From NCBI RefSeq assembly GCF_013041805.1, contig NZ_JABDRI010000016.1:1-32043 (forward strand): DNA of 32,043 nt. Reading direction: 5' to 3'. The notes beneath the pieces were generated by a model, which was not told where the DNA came from, did no database searches, and saw only the letters and a list, made by a program, of their open reading frames with translations. The translations under genes were made by a program, and so were the position numbers. Shown here one piece after another: positions 26,274 to 32,043 of this stretch. Origin of the DNA: Lutibacter sp. Its GTDB lineage: Bacteria > Bacteroidota > Bacteroidia > Flavobacteriales > Flavobacteriaceae. The stretch's first letter is position 1, and every line of letters begins with the position of its first letter.

Positions 26274-26423
26274 ATGAAAACGATATCATTAATGAACACA
26301 AAAAAACTTGAGAGAATCACTAGTTTCGCTAGAAGAAATTACAACACGTATGTAAAACATTATCAATCTAGAAATTTAACACCAATGTCTCTAGAAGAAT
26401 TTCTTAAAAATTACGAAAGTTAG
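26274..26423 (+). CDS. Possible 49-residue basic protein
   Basis: A short ORF with ATG at 26274 and TAG at 26421-26423 in a 353-base gap between two minus-strand genes. The predicted peptide is basic and helical in character (KKLERITSFARRNYNTYVKHY, then SLEEFLKNYES) and lacks a signal peptide. Upstream, TTTG (26203-26206), a 20-base spacer and TAGCTTTA (26227-26234) resemble a promoter with one mismatch in the -7 element. I do not recognise a family. The amphipathic composition and promoter make it more than a chance ORF, but coding status is unproven. Confidence 0.45.
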   Translation: MKTISLMNTKKLERITSFARRNYNTYVKHYQSRNLTPMSLEEFLKNYES

Positions 26424-26437
26424 TCCACTTTAGTTTA

Positions 26438-26632
26438 TTAGAGTAATAGATTTTTAACACGTCCTACTTCACCAGTTTCTAATTGTACTTTTATTCCATG
26501 CGGATGGGTTGGTGAATTAGTAAGAATACGTTTTACAATACCTTCAGTTAATTCACCATTTCGTTGATGTTGTTTTTGTACAATTTCAACTTCAATTCCA
26601 ATTTTAATATTCTTTCTTGCTTTTCCGTCCAT
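26438..26632 (-). CDS. ywbE: YwbE family protein
   Basis: A 64-residue protein matching the conserved YwbE (DUF2196) family end to end: GIEVEIVQKQHQRNGELTEGIVKRILTNS, then HPHGIKVQLETGEVGRV. The fold is a small beta-barrel; the function is unknown. It starts four bases after the stop of the MscS gene on the same strand, so the two are translated from one message. Confidence 0.9.
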   Translation of the reverse strand: MDGKARKNIKIGIEVEIVQKQHQRNGELTEGIVKRILTNSPTHPHGIKVQLETGEVGRVKNLLL

Positions 26633-26636
26633 TGTT

Positions 26637-27470
26637 TTAGAGTTTTGATTTTAAATGAACATCCAATTGAGGAAATGGTATGGTAATGTTATTTTCCACA
26701 AATTTTCTATTAATTATTTTTCGAATATCACTTTTAACTTTTTCAATTCTAAAAATATTTTCACTAAAAAATAAAATTTGAAAATCTAAGGAAGAAGTTG
26801 CAAAATCTAAAAATCGAATATCAATTAAGTTTCCATCGTAAATATCAGGATGTTCTAAGGTACTTTCTTTAAGAATTTTCATTACCAAATCTACGTTGCT
26901 TCCATAGGCAACTCCAATATTTATTTTAAAACGTGTTTTTTTTGCCTGATGACTCCAATTAATTACCTTGTTTGTGGTGATAAGTGAATTTGGAATAATA
27001 ATAGAAATTTCATCTCTATTTGTGCCTTTTGAAGTTCGCAGGCCAATTTCTTGAATTTTAACAACATCACTGTCAATTTCTAAAATATCACCCACTTTTA
27101 TACTTCTTTCAGAAAGTAATATAATTCCTGAGACAATATCATTAAATGTTTGCTGTAAACCCAAACCAACTCCAACAAGCAATGCAGCTGAACCAGCAAC
27201 TAAAACAGTTACCTTAATACCAACGGTTTCTAAAAGTAGCCCAAAAGCAATAACCCAAATTACATATTTAATAATTTGAAATAAGGCTAATTTGTTTCCA
27301 ATATCTTGGCTATTTTTAGCGTGTCTTCTAAAGAGTGTTTTTTTTATACCAAATAATAAAATTTTAGTAATTAAAAAAATGAATAAAACCATTACTAAGG
27401 CGAACACTCTAATAATATAATCACCAATATGAATAAGTTCAAATTCTAAAAAATTACGTATAAATTCCAT
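26637..27470 (-). CDS. Small-conductance mechanosensitive channel (MscS family)
   Basis: A 277-residue membrane protein with transmembrane helices at about residues 17-40, 62-82 and 86-110. The pore-lining helix 3 contains the Gly/Ala pattern VAGSAALLVGVGLGLQQTFND, followed by the SERSIKVGDILEI start of the MscS beta domain and PNSLITTNKVINWS, all typical of MscS. It should open on membrane tension and release solutes during osmotic downshock. The 172 bases upstream hold only a degenerate -7 (TAACTTTA on minus) and nothing else that I can support. Confidence 0.95.
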   Translation of the reverse strand: MEFIRNFLEFELIHIGDYIIRVFALVMVLFIFLITKILLFGIKKTLFRRHAKNSQDIGNKLALFQIIKYVIWVIAFGLLLETVGIKVTVLVAGSAALLVGVGLGLQQTFNDIVSGIILLSERSIKVGDILEIDSDVVKIQEIGLRTSKGTNRDEISIIIPNSLITTNKVINWSHQAKKTRFKINIGVAYGSNVDLVMKILKESTLEHPDIYDGNLIDIRFLDFATSSLDFQILFFSENIFRIEKVKSDIRKIINRKFVENNITIPFPQLDVHLKSKL

Positions 27471-27642
27471 TTTGTTAGTTCTTGTATTTTAAAAATAAGT
27501 TAGTACGTTGTTAATAATGATAGAGTTATTTTGTACTAAAGTTACTGTATAAATTTATAAAATATAAGTTTTCTTTAAGAATATAGTTTTTTTAAGTGCT
27601 CATTATAAATTTTACGAATAAGATGTAAAGATTTTTTAAAAA

Positions 27643-28224
27643 TTATTTAAGAGCTTTTCTACTTTTTTTTAAGCGTTTGGGGCCATACCAAAGCCAAAAA
27701 CCTGTAATTGTAAAGAGTAACAAAGCTAGACCCATAATTAAAGTATATAGAAGTTTAATTTGGGTTTGAGATGTATTAAAAACACGATCTAAAATTGTGG
27801 CATCATGTAAGTCCTCTATTAAATCGGAATGTCTTTTAGCAACACTAAGCAGTTTCCCTGTTGCACCATCTAGTTGTATTTCCCAATAATGATTTTCAAA
27901 AATAAACTTAACAATACCTTTATTTTTTCTAATATCAATTCTATCCAACTCTAATGATAAATCTTTCTGAATAGAATCTTGTAAAATTAGTATTGCTTTG
28001 TTGTGCAAGCTATCTATTGGCAACCAATTTTTTAAATTTGTATCAGTTCCTTGAGTGGTTTTGGGTAAAATTAAACCGTTGCTATTACTTTTTAACCCTA
28101 ATAAAATTCCTGTTATGGCAATAATAAAGAAAAAAACGAAAAGCATTGCTCCTGTTATTCGGTGTATTTTTCTAAATAAGCGTAAAATTTTCGCCTGTTT
28201 TTGTGTAGACTTTTCTTTAACCAT
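27643..28224 (-). CDS. PepSY-associated membrane protein
   Basis: A 193-residue protein with an N-terminal transmembrane helix (HRITGAMLFVFFFIIAITGIL, about residues 20-42), a periplasmic PepSY-like region (about 70-130, ending in WEIQLDGATGKLLSV), and a second helix at about 158-178 ending in WLWYGPKR. It resembles the short PepSY-TM proteins of Bacteroidota, some of which accompany siderophore or redox genes. The start codon directly abuts the stop of the LysE-family gene (TAAATG), so the two are translationally linked. Function is unknown. Confidence 0.85.
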   Translation of the reverse strand: MVKEKSTQKQAKILRLFRKIHRITGAMLFVFFFIIAITGILLGLKSNSNGLILPKTTQGTDTNLKNWLPIDSLHNKAILILQDSIQKDLSLELDRIDIRKNKGIVKFIFENHYWEIQLDGATGKLLSVAKRHSDLIEDLHDATILDRVFNTSQTQIKLLYTLIMGLALLLFTITGFWLWYGPKRLKKSRKALK

Positions 28225-28905
28225 TTATTTTTCGGTTTGTTGTTCAATCACATTTTTAAAATTTAACTGCTCTTTAGGAATAAAACCTTTTAAAATTAAA
28301 ACAATACCAAAAACCATTAATAAAAGCCCCATAATTCGTTTTATTTTGTAGGCAACTTTAGGTGTTAGTTTTTTCTTTAACTGTTTGGCTAATAAAATCT
28401 TTACAATATCAGTTATTAAATAGCTAACCAGAATAATTGTAAAGTAATTAAATATTTTTGAAGGATTCATTTGAAGATTCGAGCCAACCACCACAATCAT
28501 TCCTAACCAAAAAGCCAATACACCGATATTAATAAAGTTGAGTAAAAATCCTTTTAAAAAAAGTTTTACATAATTGGATTTTACAGGAATAATAAGTGTT
28601 TCATCATCAATAATTCTTTTCTGACTTTTATCTAAATAAGTAATAATTCCGTAAACTAATAAAATTAAACCACCAATATAAAATAAACGAGGATCATCTT
28701 TAATTTGTTCTAATAAACGCTTACTTCCAAAATAAGCAATTAAAATAAATACAATATCACCCAACACAACTCCTAAATCGAAGGCAATTGCTGCTCTTGC
28801 TCCTTTGGTAATGCTAGTTTGTATTAACATAAAAAAAACAGGCCCAATCATAAAGGCTAAGAAAAACCCTATAAGCACTGCATCTTTTATTTCTGTGAAA
28901 GTCAT
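28225..28905 (-). CDS. LysE family exporter-like membrane protein
   Basis: A 226-residue protein with about six transmembrane helices. The N-terminal GFFLAFMIGPVFFMLIQTSITKGARAAIAFDLGVVLGDI is the LysE/RhtB family signature region, where GP in helix 1 and the G...A.G...GD pattern are conserved. Family members export amino acids or other small molecules. The substrate is unknown. It lies 36 bases after the PaaE-like reductase gene and directly before the PepSY gene. Confidence 0.87.
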   Translation of the reverse strand: MTFTEIKDAVLIGFFLAFMIGPVFFMLIQTSITKGARAAIAFDLGVVLGDIVFILIAYFGSKRLLEQIKDDPRLFYIGGLILLVYGIITYLDKSQKRIIDDETLIIPVKSNYVKLFLKGFLLNFINIGVLAFWLGMIVVVGSNLQMNPSKIFNYFTIILVSYLITDIVKILLAKQLKKKLTPKVAYKIKRIMGLLLMVFGIVLILKGFIPKEQLNFKNVIEQQTEK

Positions 28906-28941
28906 AAATTAGTTTTGTAGAATGCGAAAATACTATAATTA

Positions 28942-29997
28942 TTAAACGTCGTCGTAATCAATGGTAACTTTTTGTGTGGTTGGGTGAGCCTGACAGGTTA
29001 AAATTAAACCATCTTTAATTTCATCTTCTGATAGAATTGTATTTTTAGACATTACTGCATTTCCTTCCGTAACTTTTGCAATACAACTACTACAAATTCC
29101 TCCTTGACAAGAATAAGGTGCATCTAAACCTTCTTTTAAAGCTGCAGTTAAAATAGTAGTTTGTGAATCCATTTCTAGTGTAGTTTCTTCATCGTCTAAA
29201 ACAACAGTTAGCAGACTAATACCTTCAAATTTTTCAGTTGAAATTTCTTTTGAAGAAATAGGTGTTGAAAATAATTCAAAATGAATCGAATTTTCAGTAA
29301 AACCATTTTCAACTAATGTTTCTTTGGCTGTATTTATCATAGCTTCAGGGCCACATAAAAACGCTGTATCAAAAGTTGTATTTTTGAATTTATTTTTAAG
29401 TACAAAATTGATGTTTGCAGTATCAATTCTTCCAAATAAAGCAGTTTCTTTTTGCTCTCGGCTAAAAACATACTGAATATTAAACTGAGTTGAAAATTTA
29501 GATTTTAATTCATCAATTTCATTTTTAAAAATAGTATCAGCTTCAGTTTTGTTGCCATAAATAAGTGTAAAAGTACTTTTTGGTTCTTCTATTAATACCG
29601 TTTTAATCATGGCCATAATTGGCGTAATTCCACTTCCAGCTGCAATTGCTACATAGTTTTTAGTGTTTTCTGTTGAAGTTTCAAGGATAAATTTTCCTTC
29701 GGGTTTTGAAACTTCTAATACATCTCCTTCTTTTAAAATAGTACAAGCATACACTGAAAATGTTCCGTTATCTACCGCTTTTAAAGCAATACGTAATTCA
29801 CCAGAACTTGGTGTTGAACAAATTGAATATGCTCTGCGCAATTCTTCACCAGCTATTGATTTTTTAATAGTGATGTATTGCCCAGCAATAAATTGAAACT
29901 CATTTTGAAGCTCTGTTGGAATATCAAATACAATTGAAACTGCATTTTGTGTCTCTTTTTTTATTTCTTTTATGGTAAGTGAATGAAATTTTGACAT
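28942..29997 (-). CDS. PaaE-like FAD/2Fe-2S oxidoreductase
   Basis: A 351-residue three-domain electron-transfer protein. The FAD-binding domain has R55-A-Y-S58; the NAD(P)-binding domain has G121-S-G-I-T-P126 and LCGPEAM near 214; the C-terminal plant-type [2Fe-2S] ferredoxin domain has C297-x4-C302-x2-C305 and C335. The order FAD-NAD-ferredoxin is that of PaaE, the reductase of the phenylacetyl-CoA epoxidase, and of related reductases. No paaABCD genes are nearby, so it may serve another oxygenase or a desaturase. It probably heads an operon with the LysE and PepSY genes. A TAnnTTTG element lies upstream at 30017-30024. Confidence 0.93.
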   Translation of the reverse strand: MSKFHSLTIKEIKKETQNAVSIVFDIPTELQNEFQFIAGQYITIKKSIAGEELRRAYSICSTPSSGELRIALKAVDNGTFSVYACTILKEGDVLEVSKPEGKFILETSTENTKNYVAIAAGSGITPIMAMIKTVLIEEPKSTFTLIYGNKTEADTIFKNEIDELKSKFSTQFNIQYVFSREQKETALFGRIDTANINFVLKNKFKNTTFDTAFLCGPEAMINTAKETLVENGFTENSIHFELFSTPISSKEISTEKFEGISLLTVVLDDEETTLEMDSQTTILTAALKEGLDAPYSCQGGICSSCIAKVTEGNAVMSKNTILSEDEIKDGLILTCQAHPTTQKVTIDYDDV

Positions 29998-30016
29998 TTT
30001 TATTGTTTTAAGGATA

Positions 30017-30024
30017 CAAAAGTA
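30017..30024 (-). promoter_or_regulatory. -7 promoter element of the PaaE-like reductase gene
   Basis: TACTTTTG on the minus strand fits TAnnTTTG and is 19 bases upstream of the start codon at 29997. No good -33 TTG is present. It is about 50 bases from the PadR operator, which lies on the other side of the divergent gap. Confidence 0.5.
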
Positions 30025-30070
30025 ATGAATCTAACTACAATTTTTTGTTAAAAATAATACCTAAGAGTTT

Positions 30071-30093
30071 TATACATAAGAAAATTATGTATA
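30071..30093 (+). promoter_or_regulatory. Palindromic operator, probable PadR binding site
   Basis: A perfect inverted repeat, TATACATAA (30071-30079) and TTATGTATA (30085-30093), with a five-base spacer. ATGT/ACAT dyads are typical of PadR-family operators. The right arm overlaps the -7 element by two bases, so a bound regulator would block transcription of padR and its downstream genes. Confidence 0.7.
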
Positions 30094-30099
30094 TATTTG
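30092..30099 (+). promoter_or_regulatory. -7 promoter element of the padR operon
   Basis: TATATTTG is a full TAnnTTTG match, 29 bases before the padR start at 30129. Its position immediately 3' of the palindrome supports autorepression. Confidence 0.6.
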
Positions 30100-30128
30100 A
30101 AATCAAATTAGAACAGATAACTAATAAA

Positions 30129-30461
30129 ATGGGAAATCAAAAATTATTCAAAGGCTCTTTGCAAACAATTATTTTGAAGTTGTTAGAAGAAAAAGATAAA
30201 ATGTATGGTTACGAAATTACGCAGAAAGTAAAGGAATTAACTAAAGGAGAATTGAATATTACAGAAGGTGCTTTGTACCCAGCGTTGCATAAATTAGAAG
30301 CTGAAGGATTGTTAGATGTTGAGGTTGCAAAAGTTGATAATCGACTTCGTAAATACTATAAATTAACTGAAAACGGAACCAAAGAAACGGTAAACCGTTT
30401 AGCTGAATTAGAAGAGTTTATTAAAACCATGCAAACCATTGTAAACCCTAAATTTGCTTAA
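30129..30461 (+). CDS. PadR family transcriptional regulator
   Basis: A 110-residue cytosolic winged-helix regulator when started at 30129 (MGNQKLFKGSLQTIIL). An in-frame ATG at 30045 would add 28 residues but would place the operator and promoter inside the gene, so I reject it. The PadR fold is clear: LLEEKDKMYGYEITQKVKEL (helices 1-2), the ITEGALYPALHKLEAEGLL recognition region, and the wing with RLRKYYKLTENG. PadR proteins repress genes for efflux or stress and respond to small ligands or accessory proteins. It begins an operon with two HAAS-like membrane proteins and a probable ABC permease. Confidence 0.94.
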   Translation: MGNQKLFKGSLQTIILKLLEEKDKMYGYEITQKVKELTKGELNITEGALYPALHKLEAEGLLDVEVAKVDNRLRKYYKLTENGTKETVNRLAELEEFIKTMQTIVNPKFA

Positions 30462-30486
30462 ACCTCCTGATTAAATTGCTTACACT

Positions 30487-31201
30487 ATGAAACTTACCAA
30501 AGAACAAATACAACAACTCTATAAATTTACGCGTCAACATTATGTAGAACATTATGATGTACAAACAGAGTTAGTTGACCATTTAGCGAATGATATTGAA
30601 CAAATTTGGACAGAACAACCTCATTTATCTTTTGAACAAGCTAGAACTGTTTCATTCAAAAAATTTGGTGTTTTTGGTTTTATGGATGTGGTTGAAAAAA
30701 AACAAAAGCTAATGAATAAACGTTATTGGAATATTTTATGGAGATTTGTAAAAGAGTGGTTTACATTGCCTAAAATAATACTTACAACTTTAATTTTTTT
30801 ATTATTTTTTTCCATTTTTCAATTCACATATGCAACTGAAATAATATTTGTGTCTTTGTTAATTTTAGTAATATTTGATTTTTATTACCTATTTAAAAAC
30901 AGAGCAAAAAGGAAAAGAAATAAGATGAAAAAAGAAAAAAAAAGAAAAAATATTCTTGTTAGAATCTATGATAGGACAAACAAGAAATGGTTTTTCAATA
31001 ATGACTTTTGTAAACGTTTTTAATATTATAAATATCACAGATTTAAACTTTAATTCTTTGTCTTTTTTTTGGCTTGTGTTTATTGCTGCTTTTGTAACGT
31101 TAATATGCATAGTATTTTACATAACAGGATTTGTAATGCCCCAAAAAGCGAAAGAATTAATGAAGGAAACCTACCCAGAATATACTTTATTAGCCATTTA
31201 G
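30487..31201 (+). pseudogene. DUF1700/HAAS-like membrane protein, copy 1, frameshifted
   Basis: The first frame (30487-31023) encodes a helical soluble domain of about 70 residues (QQLYKFTRQHYVEHYDVQTE, then VDHLANDIEQIW) and a two-helix membrane region, then runs into a Lys-rich stretch and stops early. The missing C terminus (GFSIMTFVNVFNIINITDLNF onwards, to MKETYPEYTLLAI) lies in the +1 frame and matches the intact second copy at 31248. The shift must fall between about 30929 and 30952, in the tract A6-G-A9-G-A6 (30928-30950). Joined, the product would be about 237 residues, near the 229 of copy 2. It could be a true mutation, a phase-variable or slippage site, or a homopolymer sequencing error. 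Confidence 0.72.
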
Positions 31202-31450
31202 CACCTTAAGATTTTAAAATTATTGGAACTTATTATCCTATTAAAAAATGAAACTTACCGAACAGCAAATACAACAATTGTATAAATTTACCCGTCAGCA
31301 TTATGTAGAACATTATGATGTACAAACGGAATTAGTTGACCATTTAGCGAATGATATTGAACAAATTTGGACAGAGCAACCTCATTTATCTTTTGAACAA
31401 GCTAGAACTATTTCGTTCAAAAAATTTGGTGTTTTTGGTTTTATGGATGT
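30487..31450 (+). repeat. Tandem duplicated 203-bp 5' coding block (copies at 30487-30689 and 31248-31450)
   Basis: The first 203 bases of the two HAAS-like genes align without gaps and differ at about 12 positions by my hand count (about 94% identity), mostly at third codon positions. Immediately after this block the genes diverge strongly in sequence while keeping the same overall architecture. Confidence 0.85.
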
Positions 31451-31937
31451 TTATGGGGCCAGACAGGGAGCATTGCAAAAGAAGTATATGAAAATATTAT
31501 GGCAACACGCTAAAGACTGGTTTAAATTACCAAAAATTATTGCGACTATTACGCTGTTTTATTTTTTCTATTTAGGTTTAATAGCCTTTGGCGATTCGTT
31601 CGCTCTTTCAGTTTTGGGCGTTGTAATCACATTTGGTCTTGTAATGCATATTATGTTATTAAGAAAAGTAAAAAAAAGACAAGAGCTCAATCATAAAAAA
31701 TGGCTTTTAGAAGACATAATTTTTAGAGGTTTATTTTTAGGTGGAGGCCTTTTAGGGATTAATTTATTTAACATTATAAATTCATCAAGACCCGACTTTT
31801 ATAATGTTTATTGGGCAATTTTTTATGCTTCAATTTTTACAATTATGATTGTTTACGTGTACATTAGCGTTATTGTTTTACCAAAAAAAGCAGAACAATT
31901 ATTAATTGAAAATTACCCTGAATATAAATTAGTGTAA
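31248..31937 (+). CDS. DUF1700/HAAS-like membrane protein, copy 2
   Basis: A 229-residue protein. Residues 1-70 form the helical cytosolic domain shared with copy 1; I infer a relationship to HAAS-type domains, which sit beside PadR genes and are thought to relay signals to the regulator. From about residue 90 come hydrophobic segments at roughly 92-112, 116-136, 160-180 and 190-212, giving about four transmembrane helices. The C terminus ends PKKAEQLLIENYPEYKLV, similar to the end of copy 1. It lies 46 bases after copy 1 and 53 bases before the next gene. A role as a membrane partner of PadR is inferred. Confidence 0.82.
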   Translation: MKLTEQQIQQLYKFTRQHYVEHYDVQTELVDHLANDIEQIWTEQPHLSFEQARTISFKKFGVFGFMDVYGARQGALQKKYMKILWQHAKDWFKLPKIIATITLFYFFYLGLIAFGDSFALSVLGVVITFGLVMHIMLLRKVKKRQELNHKKWLLEDIIFRGLFLGGGLLGINLFNIINSSRPDFYNVYWAIFYASIFTIMIVYVYISVIVLPKKAEQLLIENYPEYKLV

Positions 31938-31990
31938 CAATTTATGTTTAAAACATACTTATTAACTGTAAATTCACAAAAACCAATTCA

Positions 31991-32043
31991 ATGATTCAAC
32001 ATTTTGTAAAATTTGAATGGAAACAATTTTTTCGTTCTTCGTA
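31991..32043 (+). CDS. Start of a probable DUF5687 (ABC-type permease) protein, cut by window end
   Basis: ATG at 31991 opens a frame that runs to the window edge: MIQHFVKFEWKQFFRSS. The FxxFEWKxFxRS start is that of DUF5687 proteins of flavobacteria as I remember them, which are multi-helix membrane proteins usually paired with an ABC ATPase. Only 17 residues are visible, so the call rests on a short motif and on the PadR-operon context. Confidence 0.55.
   Translation, partial: MIQHFVKFEWKQFFRSS

Noticed and set aside
30045-30128. Upstream ATG of padR adding 28 residues
   Set aside because: The extension does not resemble PadR proteins, and the promoter and palindromic operator lie within it.
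1-32043. CRISPR array, insertion sequence or prophage
   Set aside because: No regularly spaced repeats, transposase, integrase or phage structural gene was seen; gene content is core-like apart from the right end.

Overview
The window is ordinary, gene-dense chromosomal DNA from a low-GC member of the phylum Bacteroidota, most likely family Flavobacteriaceae. The evidence is a recognisable gliding-motility lipoprotein (GldH), many short lipoproteins with Bacteroidota-type signal peptides, a CarboxypepD_reg-like/TonB-dependent receptor, GlnRS and FolB of flavobacterial type, and several promoter elements of the Bacteroidota form TTG-N19-TAnnTTTG. I cannot name the genus. I see no prophage, insertion sequence, CRISPR array or rRNA.

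Layout, left to right. (1) 1-1411, plus: the 3' part of a U32-family protein, overlapping by one base a small [4Fe-4S] ferredoxin. (2) 1524-11699, plus: a long co-directional run of tightly packed genes: RicT/PSP1 protein, gldH, a bifunctional penicillin-binding protein, an acyl-CoA synthetase, exonuclease III, an OmpA-type lipoprotein, an SLT/LysM lytic transglycosylase and a DUF4837 lipoprotein. Most of these concern the envelope: peptidoglycan synthesis, cleavage and anchoring, and gliding. (3) 11696-13643, minus: glnS followed by a tiny lipoprotein gene whose start codon lies inside a 16-bp hairpin. (4) 13905-19049, plus: folB, tRNA-Cys, a metallo-beta-lactamase-fold hydrolase, an S8 protease lipoprotein and an M1 aminopeptidase, with clear promoters and terminators. 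(5) 19067-24897, minus: an ATP-grasp ligase with an aldo/keto reductase, then a set of three: a His/Cys-rich small exported protein, a TonB-dependent receptor and a diheme lipoprotein that fuses cytochrome c to a Tll0287-like domain. (6) 24983-29997, mostly minus: a four-helix membrane protein, a methyltransferase, an unannotated 49-codon ORF on plus, an MscS channel with YwbE, and a PaaE-like reductase with a LysE-family exporter and a PepSY protein. (7) 30071-32043, plus: a PadR regulator under a perfect palindromic operator, two tandem DUF1700/HAAS-like membrane proteins (the first frameshifted in an A-rich tract), and the first codons of a probable DUF5687 ABC-type permease.

The parts most worth a second look are the PadR operon at the right end (operator, 94%-identical duplicated 5' halves that diverge abruptly, frameshift in a poly-A tract), the hairpin over a start codon at 11897-11943, the putative metal/heme three-gene set at 21245-24861, and the U32-ferredoxin pair. 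I see no single entirely new system; these are candidate regulatory or functional modules.
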